The notes under the pieces were generated by a model. It searched no databases. It saw only the letters and a program-made list of their open reading frames with translations, and was not told the DNA's origin. Source: JBPOIC01 sp052034865 (GTDB taxonomy: Bacteria; UBA10199; JADFYH01). Taken from it: a stretch of 64,000 nucleotides of DNA. The position numbers and the translations under genes were made by a program. Below, piece by piece: positions 1 through 8,811 of the stretch; within the stretch, counting starts at the first letter, position 1, and every line of letters begins with the position of its first letter. The stretch covers positions 32,720-96,719 of the forward strand of contig JBPOIC010000040.1 of assembly GCA_052034865.1 (NCBI GenBank), written 5' to 3'.

Positions 1-375
1 ATTACGATCGATAAAGGCATCCAGATTAATCAGGATCATGCTCCCCGCCGGCATATCGGCGAGATTTGCCTTGAGCGCCGCCGGATTCATCGCCACCAAA
101 ACATTAGGCTCATCTCCAGGAGTACGAATGTCTCGATTTGCAAAATTGATTTGATAGGAGCTCACGCCTGCCAGAGAGCCCGCAGGTGCACGGATTTCGG
201 CAGGGAAATCCGGAAGAGTACTCAAGTCGTTTCCTACCACTGCGGTAGTATTAGTGAACTGAACTCCGGTAATCTGCATTCCATCTCCGGAATCTCCGGC
301 AAACCGGACAACAACACTCTCGCATTCTTCTTGGATTCTATTTGGAATTATTTTGGGGTCTAGGGCATCCATCAT
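1..375 (-). CDS. korA: 2-oxoglutarate:ferredoxin oxidoreductase alpha subunit, N-terminal part
   Basis: I translated this stretch directly. It gives about 125 residues from a double ATG, with GAAGGAG eight bases before the first one, and stays open to the window edge, so the gene is cut off. The protein opens with the gamma-type domain of 2-oxoacid:ferredoxin oxidoreductases: RFAGDSGDGMQ, then GNDLSTLPDFPAEIRAPAG and VAMNPAALKANL. These strings are characteristic of KorA, which joins KorB to make succinyl-CoA from 2-oxoglutarate with reduced ferredoxin. KorA is the best call. Another 2-oxoacid oxidoreductase with a fused gamma domain is possible because the pyrimidine domain is out of view. 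Confidence 0.85.
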   Translation of the reverse strand, partial: MMDALDPKIIPNRIQEECESVVVRFAGDSGDGMQITGVQFTNTTAVVGNDLSTLPDFPAEIRAPAGSLAGVSSYQINFANRDIRTPGDEPNVLVAMNPAALKANLADMPAGSMILINLDAFIDRN

Positions 376-438
376 CTTTTATACTCCTTCAATAATCGAA
401 AATTCTTTTACAATAATCTGTTATCCACCGAATGCATA

Positions 439-1152
439 TCACGGTGTGGGAGATGATTCAGATAAAGGCTGGGACTCGGTTTCCAGAGCCTCTTTCATCA
501 AGGGTTCAGGAACTTCTTTTAGCATCTTTGCCATTTCCTGAATCGCAGGACGGGCTTTCGAAGAATTCGAGACAAGCCCCTCCAGCTCACGGTTCATTTC
601 TTCATCTTTACCAAGATAGCGATAAACCTGAGCCAATCGCAGATGACTCCAGTCACGAAAGATATTATTGGAATCTCCACTCGCCCGCTGATACAGATCC
701 AGAGCACTTTCCCACTTCATCTGATTTTCCAGACAAGTTCCCGTTTTTAGATAAACCAGCGACCTTAAAATCTCATTTTCTCCATAACCTACATACGAGT
801 TGAGGTCCTTGATCACCTCATTACAGTCTTCCTGCTGGTTTGCCATTTGCAAGGTCACCCACATTCCTAAAGGAGAATATGGGTTCACCTTTCGGATATC
901 AGCCAGCACTTTAATCTGTTCGTCTTTTCCCTTTTTAGAGGCTTCATAAATTTTTTGAGAGGTGCTTTCGGCACTCCGAATATGAAATTCTCTCCAAAAA
1001 ATAATCCCTAAAATCACAAACAGAAAGATGCCACCTACGGCAAGATAGGCCGGACCGCGGAGGTAAATGCGATGATAGAGGTGATCAAAAAAGGAAATGA
1101 ATTCGTCCGGACCTTTGGCTTTTTTTTGGGGAAGTTGTTTGTAGGTTGCCAT
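439..1152 (-). CDS. membrane-anchored TPR-like protein (YfgM-type)
   Basis: The 237-residue protein has a short charged cytoplasmic N-terminus, one membrane span at about residues 37-55, and a soluble helical region. The segment around residues 120-205 (ALDLYQRASGD, LRLAQVYRYLGK) reads as TPR-like helical pairs. The tail is rich in Pro, Ser and Glu. This layout matches YfgM/UPF0070-like proteins, which sit at the SecYEG translocon and help envelope folding. The family is inferred from topology, not from a diagnostic motif. It lies just downstream of the haem operon on the same strand, after a 193-base gap. Confidence 0.6.
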   Translation of the reverse strand: MATYKQLPQKKAKGPDEFISFFDHLYHRIYLRGPAYLAVGGIFLFVILGIIFWREFHIRSAESTSQKIYEASKKGKDEQIKVLADIRKVNPYSPLGMWVTLQMANQQEDCNEVIKDLNSYVGYGENEILRSLVYLKTGTCLENQMKWESALDLYQRASGDSNNIFRDWSHLRLAQVYRYLGKDEEMNRELEGLVSNSSKARPAIQEMAKMLKEVPEPLMKEALETESQPLSESSPTP

Positions 1153-1345
1153 AATTTTAAGTATTTGAATTTTTGTTTACCGATATACAATCTGATTTTC
1201 GAAAAACACTTCAGATCACACAAGCAGTGATTGGCCAAATAAATAGATTCTCTTTCTCAGGCTTATGGGGAATCAAGCTTCTCCCCTTCTTCAACCTGAA
1301 GAATTTTCATCATCCTTTTTGTTTTTCAAACTTTGTGACGAAGTA

Positions 1346-2623
1346 TTAGCGGATTTCATCCAGACGAAAAACCTTTTGAAGAATCTCACTTAAACCTGGG
1401 GATTGTTCGGTCAATTCCTTCTGCTCGGTTTTTAAAGCGAGTAAAGGATCATGCAAGATTTTATTGATGATCGCCTGAGTACAGGCTTCGACTATTGTTT
1501 TATCTGCTGCCGAAAGCTCTTTCAAGCGACCAAACGCTTTTTCCAACTCCTGCCGACGGATACGATCGAATTTGCCTGCCAGCAACTGAATCGTGGGGGT
1601 TAAGGCCAAAGCCTTCAGCTTCTCGCTAAAGTCCTGAACCTCATGCGTAATCAGAATTTCCGCTTTTTGCGCCTCACTCTTTCTTTCTTTGAGATTGGAC
1701 TCAACAATGGCCTGCAGATCATCCAGATCATAAAGATAGACATTCGGGATAGAGTTGACCTCGGGATCTACATTACGAGGCACCGCAATATCAATAATAA
1801 ATAAAGGACGATTCTTTCTAAGCTGCATCGCCTCGCGAATATGTTCTGTTCTCAAAAGATAGGTTTCAGAACCGGTAGAGGTAATCACGACATCGACTTT
1901 AGGAAGAGAAAGGACAAAGTCACTAAAATGGATAACCTGCCCCTCACAGGACTTGGCAATAGACTGAGCCCGTTCATAACTTCGGTTGGTTACCCAAATC
2001 TCGGGACTTCCCTGCGCCTTAAGATGAGTCGCCGCCAATTCGCCCATTTTACCAGCTCCTACCAAAAGAGCTCTTCGACCCAGCAAATCCCCAAAAATTT
2101 TTTTAGCGAGCAATACTGCTACATAGCTCACGCTCACAGGCTTTGAAGCAATCTCTGTTTCAGTCCGCACCCGCTTGGCCACGTAAAATACCCGGTTGAA
2201 ATAGCGATTCAGATAACTGCCAATCGTGCCTGCTTCGGTTGCCATCCGAAAAGCTTCTTTAATCTGACCTAAAATTTGAGATTCTCCCAAAACCATCGAA
2301 TCGAGCCCAGATGCCACTCGAAAACCATGGGTTAAACTGTCTTCATGATCGAAAACATAATAGTGAGGTTCCAAAAGGAAAGGATCGATACCGTGAAAGT
2401 CGGCAAAGAATTCTTTGATATCATGAACAGTTTTGGAGGGATTTTCTGTAACAGTATAAATCTCAACCCGATTGCAAGTCGATAGGATCAGGCACTCCTC
2501 TATACTGGAAAGACTTTGGATCTCGGGAAGGGCCTGCATCACGCGCGGCTCGGAAAATCCGATTTTTTCCCGGATTTCTATGGGAGTTGTTTTATAACTC
2601 ACCCCAATCGTTAGAAAACTCAT
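1346..2623 (-). CDS. hemA: glutamyl-tRNA reductase
   Basis: At 425 residues this is normal family length. The N-terminal catalytic domain shows SYKTTPIEIREK and the STCNRVE motif with the active-site cysteine. The central NADPH domain has LLVGAGKMGELAA followed by WVTNRSYERA, and the C-terminal dimerisation helices end at EILQKVFRLDE. The enzyme reduces glutamyl-tRNA(Glu) to glutamate-1-semialdehyde, the first step of C5-pathway tetrapyrrole synthesis. Its ATG overlaps the stop of the upstream CcsA-like gene by four bases, so the two are probably translationally coupled. Confidence 0.97.
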   Translation of the reverse strand: MSFLTIGVSYKTTPIEIREKIGFSEPRVMQALPEIQSLSSIEECLILSTCNRVEIYTVTENPSKTVHDIKEFFADFHGIDPFLLEPHYYVFDHEDSLTHGFRVASGLDSMVLGESQILGQIKEAFRMATEAGTIGSYLNRYFNRVFYVAKRVRTETEIASKPVSVSYVAVLLAKKIFGDLLGRRALLVGAGKMGELAATHLKAQGSPEIWVTNRSYERAQSIAKSCEGQVIHFSDFVLSLPKVDVVITSTGSETYLLRTEHIREAMQLRKNRPLFIIDIAVPRNVDPEVNSIPNVYLYDLDDLQAIVESNLKERKSEAQKAEILITHEVQDFSEKLKALALTPTIQLLAGKFDRIRRQELEKAFGRLKELSAADKTIVEACTQAIINKILHDPLLALKTEQKELTEQSPGLSEILQKVFRLDEIR

Positions 2624-3420
2624 ACGTGCCTTACCTCAAGGAAGGTAAAGAGGATGACCAAGAATCCTGTCAAAGAGAGTAAAATCGCTCTTCTTCCTCT
2701 CCATCCGGAAGAAAACCGTACTTGAAAGAAACAGGCATAAACCAACCAGGCAATAATGGACCACAACTGACGTGGATCGCTGAAAAAATAGACCCCTCGA
2801 ACCGATTTCGCCCAGGCAGATCCGGTGATTATCACCAAGGTAAGAAGCCCCAAACCTACTGACAGGGCCTTGTAATGGAGTTGATCCAATAACTCCAGGG
2901 CAGGTAGCCTATTAAAAAAAGAGCCAATGCGTTTGGATTTGAGTTGAAATTCCTGGAAGAGAAAAAGCAATCCCATGATGAAGCTCAGGCAAAAGACTGA
3001 GAAGGATAAAAATCCAAATACAATATGAATGGAAGCCCAGGGCGAAAGCATGATTTCAAGATCACGGGCTTCCCCAACGTAAATTTCAGTGCTGAAATGA
3101 GCTAAAACAAACAGGATAAGAATGGCTGCCAAAAAAATTGATCCCACCGCCTCCAGTAAATAGCGCAAGCGCATCACAAGAAAAATACCGGAGAGAATCC
3201 AGGCACTAAAAAGATAAGAGTCAGCGGACTTGATTAAAAAAGGGTATCCTGTATGCATCACATAAATAACTCCTCCCAGAGTTTGGATGACAAAACCCAG
3301 TAATGCAAACCTCTGCCCCAACAAAGGCATGATTTTTTTCTGGAAGATCCACTGAAACAAATAACAAAGCGTCGCCAAAGCGTACGCAAAAAAACTGATT
3401 TTAAAAAGGATTGAACCCAT
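2620..3420 (-). CDS. CcsA/HemX-family cytochrome c assembly membrane protein
   Basis: This is a 266-residue polytopic protein with about eight membrane spans. SIHIVFGFLSFSVF near residue 130 and the C-terminal ITGSAWAKSVRGVYFFSDPR then WSIIAWLVYA are a degenerate version of the tryptophan-rich WWD haem-handling region of CcsA. Because the WWD is degenerate and the gene sits beside hemA, the HemX branch, thought to modulate HemA level or haem delivery, is as likely as true cytochrome c synthase. It overlaps the upstream Met8-like gene by 20 bases and hemA by four, forming one tight operon. Confidence 0.8.
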   Translation of the reverse strand: MGSILFKISFFAYALATLCYLFQWIFQKKIMPLLGQRFALLGFVIQTLGGVIYVMHTGYPFLIKSADSYLFSAWILSGIFLVMRLRYLLEAVGSIFLAAILILFVLAHFSTEIYVGEARDLEIMLSPWASIHIVFGFLSFSVFCLSFIMGLLFLFQEFQLKSKRIGSFFNRLPALELLDQLHYKALSVGLGLLTLVIITGSAWAKSVRGVYFFSDPRQLWSIIAWLVYACFFQVRFSSGWRGRRAILLSLTGFLVILFTFLEVRHV

Positions 3421-4024
3421 AGAATGTGTTTTCGAAGAAGGATGCGTCTTTTTGCCGAATCGCCTTAAGGATCAAGTCCCAGTGAGCATTGATTGTTCCT
3501 GTCAGCTCCGACTTTCTGCCATTCTCGTGGAAAAAACCACGCAGGTGGGCAAGAACCTCAAGAACCTCCGCATATTCTGGACCAATTACTTCTTCCAGTT
3601 GCTGTCGAATTTTTTTGGCTAAAAAAGGAGCTTTTCCAGCAGTTGAAATGCTGATCTGCAAATCTCCCCGATTGATCTGGGCTGGAATAATAAAATCACA
3701 CTCTTCTGGCTGGTCCACTGCATTAAACCAGATTTTCAAATGCTGACAAATTGCATGGAGCCTTGCATTTTCACTCAAATCCAACGCTGCACCAAACACC
3801 AAAGCAGCTTGTTCAAAATCGCTATCCTGATAAGACCTAAAATGGAGAAAAAGCGAAGATGTTTTAGCAAGTATTTTCAGCTCATCTTCAACCTGAGGAG
3901 CAATCACATGAACCCGTGCCCCAGTGGCAAGAACGGCTTTTGCCTTTTGCAAGGCCATTTCCCCTCCCCCGACGATGACAACTTTTTTGCCTGTTAAGTT
4001 CAGACAGACTGGATAATACTTCAT
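3401..4024 (-). CDS. precorrin-2 dehydrogenase / sirohydrochlorin ferrochelatase (Met8/CysG-N type)
   Basis: The 207-residue protein starts with a Rossmann fold, NLTGKKVVIVGGGEMALQKA, followed by VHVIAPQV. The middle segment FNAVDQPEECDFIIPAQINRGDLQISISTAGKAP contains the conserved features of the Met8 family. It oxidises precorrin-2 to sirohydrochlorin and usually inserts iron to give sirohaem. The SUMT methyltransferase half of full CysG is absent, so uroporphyrinogen methylation must be encoded elsewhere. It is first in the operon with the CcsA-like gene and hemA, which ties sirohaem branching to tetrapyrrole supply. Confidence 0.9.
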   Translation of the reverse strand: MKYYPVCLNLTGKKVVIVGGGEMALQKAKAVLATGARVHVIAPQVEDELKILAKTSSLFLHFRSYQDSDFEQAALVFGAALDLSENARLHAICQHLKIWFNAVDQPEECDFIIPAQINRGDLQISISTAGKAPFLAKKIRQQLEEVIGPEYAEVLEVLAHLRGFFHENGRKSELTGTINAHWDLILKAIRQKDASFFENTFYGFNPF

Positions 4025-4252
4025 AGAAAGTAAGGTACCTCTAATCCTTCGATACCCTTATGAAAAATACAGACACCCTTTTCACCTGAAAGACTTGTAT
4101 CTTCCTTATTTCTTTATAAAACAGTGTGACGGAGTACTAATACGAAGTGCATCCCTATTGCAATCCTGGAGAGGTTCGGATAACAAAATCCTTAAAGAAC
4201 CTCATGACGTCATCTGAGTAAAAATCAAACTCCCATCCTTTAGGAGGAAAAC

Positions 4253-4585
4253 ATGGCATCTGAACTTATCAAAATTGCAACAGATAGTAATTTCTCCACC
4301 GAAGTACTTAAAAATAACCTTCCTGTTCTTCTCGATTTTTGGGCTGAATGGTGTGGTCCCTGCCGAGCCCTAACCCCAACCCTTGAGGCCTTGGCAAAAG
4401 ATTATGCCGGCAAGCTTGCTGTCTATAAGATGAATGTAGATGAGAACCCAACCATTCCCACCCAGTTTGGGGTTCGAAGCATTCCTACTCTTCTTTTGAT
4501 TCAAGGCGGACAAAAAATCGATCAGCAAATTGGGGCCCTTCCAAGAGCAACGATTGAAGATTGGATTAAAAAAGTTGTGAAATAA
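4253..4585 (+). CDS. trxA: thioredoxin
   Basis: A complete 110-residue thioredoxin with the redox motif WCGPC at residues 33-37, the conserved DFWAEWCGPCRAL context, the cis-proline segment RSIPTLLLI and the buried Asp28. It acts as a cytoplasmic disulphide reductase. The start is supported by a strong AGGAGG-type site six to seven bases upstream. It is transcribed alone, divergently from the Met8-like operon, across a 228-base gap that should hold both promoters. Confidence 0.97.
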   Translation: MASELIKIATDSNFSTEVLKNNLPVLLDFWAEWCGPCRALTPTLEALAKDYAGKLAVYKMNVDENPTIPTQFGVRSIPTLLLIQGGQKIDQQIGALPRATIEDWIKKVVK

Positions 4586-4743
4586 AGGCAGGTTCCACAC
4601 GATTATTCATTTAGATGATGTTAAAATTGGAAATAAATCAGCGCGCCTTTTCGTAAGGGGCGCGCCCATCTGGTAGAAGATGTAAAAATTTGATCTTTTT
4701 TAAGGTACATAAACCTATCCAGATGGGTAAGGTAATCCGCCTG

Positions 4744-5871
4744 TTAAAAAAAGAACCGTCTCATTCTGACATTCATCAAAAGTCCTGCACCCGTTAGAAG
4801 AGTCAGCACGGAAGAACCTCCATAAGAAAGCAAGGGGAGTGGAACTCCAGTCAAAGGAATCAATCCCAAAACTCCGCCTAAATTGATCACTACATGCCAA
4901 AAAAAGAGACCCATCACACCGATTGTCAAAAAACAACCGAAGGCTTCTTTACATTGTGAGGCAGATTCCAACCCTAGCAGTAAAAACCCAACCATCACCA
5001 AAAGGGTGATTACACTTCCAACCAACCCCCACTCTTCCGCCAAAACTGGAAATATAAAATCTGTATGTTTTTCAGGAAGATACTTTAACTTATTAACATT
5101 TCCTCTCAAGTAACCCTTCCCCCACAATCCACCAGAACCCACTGCAATCTTCGATTGAACCAGATGATATCCTTTTCCCTTGGCATCCGATTCGGGATTA
5201 AGGAAGGTTCTAATGCGATCTTTCTGATAATTTTTGAGCCCGTATTGATAAACTCCCACTCCACCTACCAAAACCAAAAGCCCAGCGATCAGAACAACTC
5301 GCCCTGGAAGACGAATAAAAAATGTCAGGGTTATAAAAAGCAGACCAAAAAACAGTGAGCTCCCAAGGTCTTTTTGAAGAAGAATCAAGCCAAGGGGGAC
5401 AACTACTAAAGCAAAGGCAGGTAGCAGGTCTTTGACAGAAAAAAGGTGATTGAGGGGATATCGGGAGTAATAACGCGAAAGGGCCAGAATCACGCCCAAT
5501 TTTGCAAATTCGGAAGGCTGGAGCCTAAATCCCTTGATTGAGATCCAGTTTTGCTGTCCAGCAACGGATTTCCCAAGACCTGGAATAAAAACCAATAATA
5601 AGAGTAGGATAGAAATAATATAAAGCGGGTAAGCCCAAGGGAAAAGAAAATGATAATCCACCAAAGTAATTCCCAAAAGCACAACCATTCCCACTCCCAT
5701 CCAGAGCAGCTGTGTTTTAAACAAGGAAGGCAAACCCGTTTCATTCAAATGCAGGGATGCGCTGTAAAGATTGATAAGGCCGATTCCCATCCAACATAAA
5801 AGCAGGACAAACATTCCCCAGGGAAAATGACCAAAAATGCGCTTTCGGACTGTAATTAAAGGAAGTTGCAT
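4744..5871 (-). CDS. rodA: rod-shape SEDS peptidoglycan glycosyltransferase RodA
   Basis: The 375-residue protein has about ten membrane spans and SEDS-family signatures: the QLLWMGVG region, the loop WISIKGFRLQPSEFAKLGVI, and the C-terminal signature VPLPLLSYGGSSVLT. The short N-terminus and lack of a long cytoplasmic extension favour RodA over FtsW. RodA polymerises glycan strands during elongation together with a class B penicillin-binding protein. That partner (mrdA) and mreBCD are not next to it here, though they could lie elsewhere. No gene precedes it in the same direction. Confidence 0.92.
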   Translation of the reverse strand: MQLPLITVRKRIFGHFPWGMFVLLLCWMGIGLINLYSASLHLNETGLPSLFKTQLLWMGVGMVVLLGITLVDYHFLFPWAYPLYIISILLLLLVFIPGLGKSVAGQQNWISIKGFRLQPSEFAKLGVILALSRYYSRYPLNHLFSVKDLLPAFALVVVPLGLILLQKDLGSSLFFGLLFITLTFFIRLPGRVVLIAGLLVLVGGVGVYQYGLKNYQKDRIRTFLNPESDAKGKGYHLVQSKIAVGSGGLWGKGYLRGNVNKLKYLPEKHTDFIFPVLAEEWGLVGSVITLLVMVGFLLLGLESASQCKEAFGCFLTIGVMGLFFWHVVINLGGVLGLIPLTGVPLPLLSYGGSSVLTLLTGAGLLMNVRMRRFFF

Positions 5872-6032
5872 AAGAGTGCCGAGACCTTTTAAGACAAGAT
5901 CTCATCTATCGAAAAGAACAATTCTTAGAACTTCCTCACTCTGTTTTAAAATCGATTGTGAGGAAGAAAAGACGAATCCTATTTTGTTTATAAAAAATTA
6001 TTTCAAAAAAGAAATCCAAAACAGGAGCAAAG

Positions 6033-6617
6033 ATGAGCAAGGCATGGATCAATGAAAATCAAATGGAGTCCGATCTGGATCAGCAAGAGGAAATTCCGGA
6101 ACCTCAAATTCCTAAAGGTCAAAAAAACTATATTACGAGGCAGGGTTTTAAACGCCTGCAAGAGGAAGTTCAGCATCTGTTAAACAAAGTTCGGCCCGAA
6201 ATCACCGCAACGGTAGCTTGGGCTGCATCGAACGGAGATCGATCAGAGAATGCGGACTATCTTTACGGAAAGAAAAAATTGCGCGAGATTGATCGACGGG
6301 TACGCTTTTTAACCAAACGACTCGAAGTCGCTGAAGTCGTTGATCCCAAAGAAAACGCCTGTGATCGTGTTTATTTTGGAAGCACCGTTGATTTGCGCGA
6401 TGAGGAGGGACAGATCAAAACCTACACTATTGTTGGTGTAGATGAAATTGATCTGGATAAAGGAAGGATCAGCTGGGTTTCTCCACTGGCGAGAGCCATT
6501 TTAAAAGCCCAGGCTGGAGATATTATTTCTTTTAAGTCGCCGAAGGGAATTCGTGAGATGGAAATCCTAGATATTCGCTATGAATCGACAGAAGAGCCTT
6601 CTACTCCCCAAGGTTGA
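6033..6617 (+). CDS. greB: transcript cleavage/elongation factor GreB
   Basis: This 194-residue protein has a GreA/GreB coiled coil with the acidic tip (AASNGDRSENADYLYGKKKL) and a C-terminal FKBP-like domain starting near residue 110. The RVYFGSTVDLRDEEG and VGVDEIDLDKGRISWVSPLARAILKA segments are typical of GreB, which inserts its coiled coil into the RNA polymerase secondary channel to rescue backtracked complexes. An acidic, low-complexity stretch of about 30 residues precedes the core and is longer than in E. coli GreB. CAGGAG seven bases upstream supports the first ATG. Confidence 0.93.
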   Translation: MSKAWINENQMESDLDQQEEIPEPQIPKGQKNYITRQGFKRLQEEVQHLLNKVRPEITATVAWAASNGDRSENADYLYGKKKLREIDRRVRFLTKRLEVAEVVDPKENACDRVYFGSTVDLRDEEGQIKTYTIVGVDEIDLDKGRISWVSPLARAILKAQAGDIISFKSPKGIREMEILDIRYESTEEPSTPQG

Positions 6618-6875
6618 GAGGAAATGAAGTTTTTAAGAATCAAAAGGCATTTCAAAAATCACACACAGCCTGCCTCGTCCTGATTGGACAACCTTAAACA
6701 ATTTCCATCAAATATATTCACTTAACAGTCTATTTATAAACAACTTATACCCCATTTAACCGAGCGATCTGAAGGCACAACCTCTCATCAACTTCTCCTA
6801 CCTACTTTCCAAACAATTATATTGTAAACCCTTACAACTTAAGCTTATTCTGATAACAACAACCTCTTACTTTTT

Positions 6876-7568
6876 ATGATTTCACGAATCGAAACCAATC
6901 TGACCAAACTTAACACTTCGACCTCATCCCCTTCGATCAGCACCCCTCCCGCTGCATCAGATAAACTTTCCAAAAAAACGATTGGGGAAATCGCTCCAAA
7001 GATTGTAGATCCATCTCAATTTCCAGAACTTGCAGCCCTTCTCACTCATTATGGTGTCATTAGCCGCATCCGTCGTAAACTTATGACCCTCTGTGGGAAA
7101 AAAGGTCAGATCGTCTTGGCAGAAAATACGATTGGAGCTGCAGATAACAAGGGTGTCGTTTATTTGGGGGTCGATTTTTTAAGCGCACATCAAAACAATC
7201 CTGCCCTGCTGGCGGGAGTCATGGCCCACGAATGGGGACATCTCATTTCTAATCTCAATAAACATGGAAACCTGGATCACCTGAATTGGGATCAACTTCA
7301 TGAAATTCGTCGAGATGAAGAGGCCTCAGCAGATGCTTTTTGTGGACGCATTATGCCAATGATGGGCTATTCGGTGGAGCCGTTGGTTGAATTTCTTGAA
7401 AAAAGCAAGGAAGGTTCTGAAACGCAAAAATACTATAGCATTCCAATTCGTGTAGAAATTATCCGCGAGGCCACCAAAATTACCCTCCAGAGACAATCCT
7501 TTTCCAAAAGACTGTTTGCCTCGAGTGTTTATCCCAATCCGTACAACTCGACCCTCATCATTGCTTAA
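6876..7568 (+). CDS. M48-like zinc metallopeptidase
   Basis: The protein is 230 residues. The zinc-binding motif HEWGH is near residue 118, and a downstream acidic motif, DEEASADAFCGRIM near residue 150, supplies the expected third ligand Glu and the conserved Asp. A Ser/Thr/Pro-rich N-terminus of about 45 residues comes first. I see no membrane span and no clear signal peptide, so it may be cytoplasmic or exported by another route. It is shorter than HtpX or BepA and lacks TPRs. The substrate is unknown. It converges on queF with an eight-base gap. Confidence 0.75.
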   Translation: MISRIETNLTKLNTSTSSPSISTPPAASDKLSKKTIGEIAPKIVDPSQFPELAALLTHYGVISRIRRKLMTLCGKKGQIVLAENTIGAADNKGVVYLGVDFLSAHQNNPALLAGVMAHEWGHLISNLNKHGNLDHLNWDQLHEIRRDEEASADAFCGRIMPMMGYSVEPLVEFLEKSKEGSETQKYYSIPIRVEIIREATKITLQRQSFSKRLFASSVYPNPYNSTLIIA

Positions 7569-7576
7569 AGGAAATC

Positions 7577-7936
7577 CTACTCTTCTTTTCCATGACGGAC
7601 ACAGACAGAGGTGTGAATACCTCCTCGCACATAAAATTCCGCGATGATTTCCATAAACCTTGGCTGGCAGGCTATGACCAGATCGTCCAGGATGCGATTG
7701 GTCACCGCTTCGTGAAAAGCGCCCTGATTGCGATAAGACCAAAGATAGAGTTTTAGGGATTTAAGCTCAATACAAAGATTCTGAGGAATATAACGAATGT
7801 GAATGGTTGCGAAATCAGGCTGGCCGGTCTTGGGACAAAGACAAGTAAACTCGGGACATTCCATTTCAACTTCATAGGCTCGTGCAGGATAAGGGTTAGG
7901 AAAAGTATCAATTTTTTCTTGGGGAGAAGTGTTCAT
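7577..7936 (-). CDS. queF: NADPH-dependent 7-cyano-7-deazaguanine (preQ0) reductase, type I
   Basis: A unimodular QueF of about 119 residues. The nucleophile lies in PEFTCLCPKTGQPDFA, the QueF motif in ELKSLKLYLWSYRN, and the C-terminal EFYVRGGIHT closes the fold. It reduces the nitrile of preQ0 to preQ1 in queuosine biosynthesis. The frame also has an ATG three codons earlier (7945), but that ATG sits almost on the AAAAGGA site, so the second ATG with a ten-base spacer is preferred. I looked for a preQ1 riboswitch upstream and saw none. Confidence 0.93.
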   Translation of the reverse strand: MNTSPQEKIDTFPNPYPARAYEVEMECPEFTCLCPKTGQPDFATIHIRYIPQNLCIELKSLKLYLWSYRNQGAFHEAVTNRILDDLVIACQPRFMEIIAEFYVRGGIHTSVCVRHGKEE

Positions 7937-8136
7937 AGTTTTCATTTCCTTTTCATTTTAACAATAATGAATTTCTTTTATAAAAAAATTAATTATGGTT
8001 ATATTCAAAGTTAATAAGTCAAAATAGAAGCTCTAAAAAAGGCGAATAGAACTTCGTTTGGGTGAGGGCGTTGGTGCCAGATAGACAGGCTGATAATATG
8101 ATTTCTTGTTGAAACTTATTGAAAGGAGTTTTGATT

Positions 8137-8616
8137 ATGATGAAGAAATTAACAACTTACTTTGCTACAGCGCTGATCCTGTCAGGAACAGTCCTCTTGT
8201 CTTCCTTGCCTCTAATGGCAAATACAAACCAATATCCTCTTTACGCTCAACAAACAAATCCGCAATCAAATATCGATTACAACGCTACAGAAAAATCACC
8301 TACGCTTCCACTTCAGCAAACCCCTCCTCCGCAAAATAGCCCTAATTCGATAGCAATTGGAGTTCCTTCTTACTATTACTATTCTGTCCCTGCTTATCCC
8401 CCACCAGCGTATTACGCTCCTACCCCTCATTCAAGTTACAGCTCAGTCCCGGGAGGGCAAGTTCTTTTCTATAACAAGAATGGAAAGAATAACAGTAGCG
8501 TCTGGTACAACATCCCCTTACAGGGACAAGTTCCACCTACGAACAATAATCCTTATCCTTCATTCTACGGAAATGGTTATTTTCCATACGGCAACAACTC
8601 TGTTTATATCCCTTAA
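8137..8616 (+). CDS. secreted Pro/Tyr/Asn-rich protein
   Basis: The 159-residue protein has a signal peptide (MMKKLTTYFATALILSG, cleavage probably after LPLMA). The mature chain is low-complexity and rich in Pro, Tyr, Asn, Gln and Ser, with runs such as YYYYSVPAYPPPAYYAP and FYGNGYFPYGNNSVY. GAAAGGAG eight bases upstream selects this ATG over an in-frame one six codons earlier. No enzymatic motif is visible. A surface or matrix-associated structural role is only a guess from composition. It has its own strong downstream terminator. Confidence 0.65.
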   Translation: MMKKLTTYFATALILSGTVLLSSLPLMANTNQYPLYAQQTNPQSNIDYNATEKSPTLPLQQTPPPQNSPNSIAIGVPSYYYYSVPAYPPPAYYAPTPHSSYSSVPGGQVLFYNKNGKNNSSVWYNIPLQGQVPPTNNNPYPSFYGNGYFPYGNNSVYIP

Positions 8617-8634
8617 CAAATTGTAGACTTTCAC

Positions 8635-8669
8635 CTTACAGGCTTCTTCAAGAAGCCTGTAAGTTTTAA
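8635..8669 (+). terminator. rho-independent terminator after the Pro/Tyr-rich gene
   Basis: An inverted repeat CTTACAGGCTT...AAGCCTGTAAG (outer arms 8635-8645 and 8653-8663, with complementarity extending inward) is followed directly by TTTTAAT. It lies 19 bases after the stop at 8616. This is a textbook intrinsic terminator. Confidence 0.85.
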
Positions 8670-8811
8670 TATCAGTTATTGAGAGTGATCCGCCACCTTG
8701 AGATTAATGCAAAAGCAGTTCTTCTCTATGATCTTTCACTTGAATAAAAAACCAAAAGACAAGTGAAGAAAATGCTACCCTGAAGGAATTTTAAAATAGT
8801 GTGGAGACAGA

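Noticed and set aside
1153..1345. Small hairpins (GGGGA...TCCCC and TTCTTCA...TGAAGAA TTTT) after hemA
   Set aside because: The T run is on the strand opposite to the transcript of both flanking genes, so a terminator call is not supported.
4641..4727. Inverted repeats GCGCGCC/GGCGCGC and CCCATCTGG/CCAGATGGG between trxA and rodA
   Set aside because: The first has a long loop and no T tract, and the second spans about 45 bases. They may contribute to transcript ends, but I could not call a terminator with confidence.
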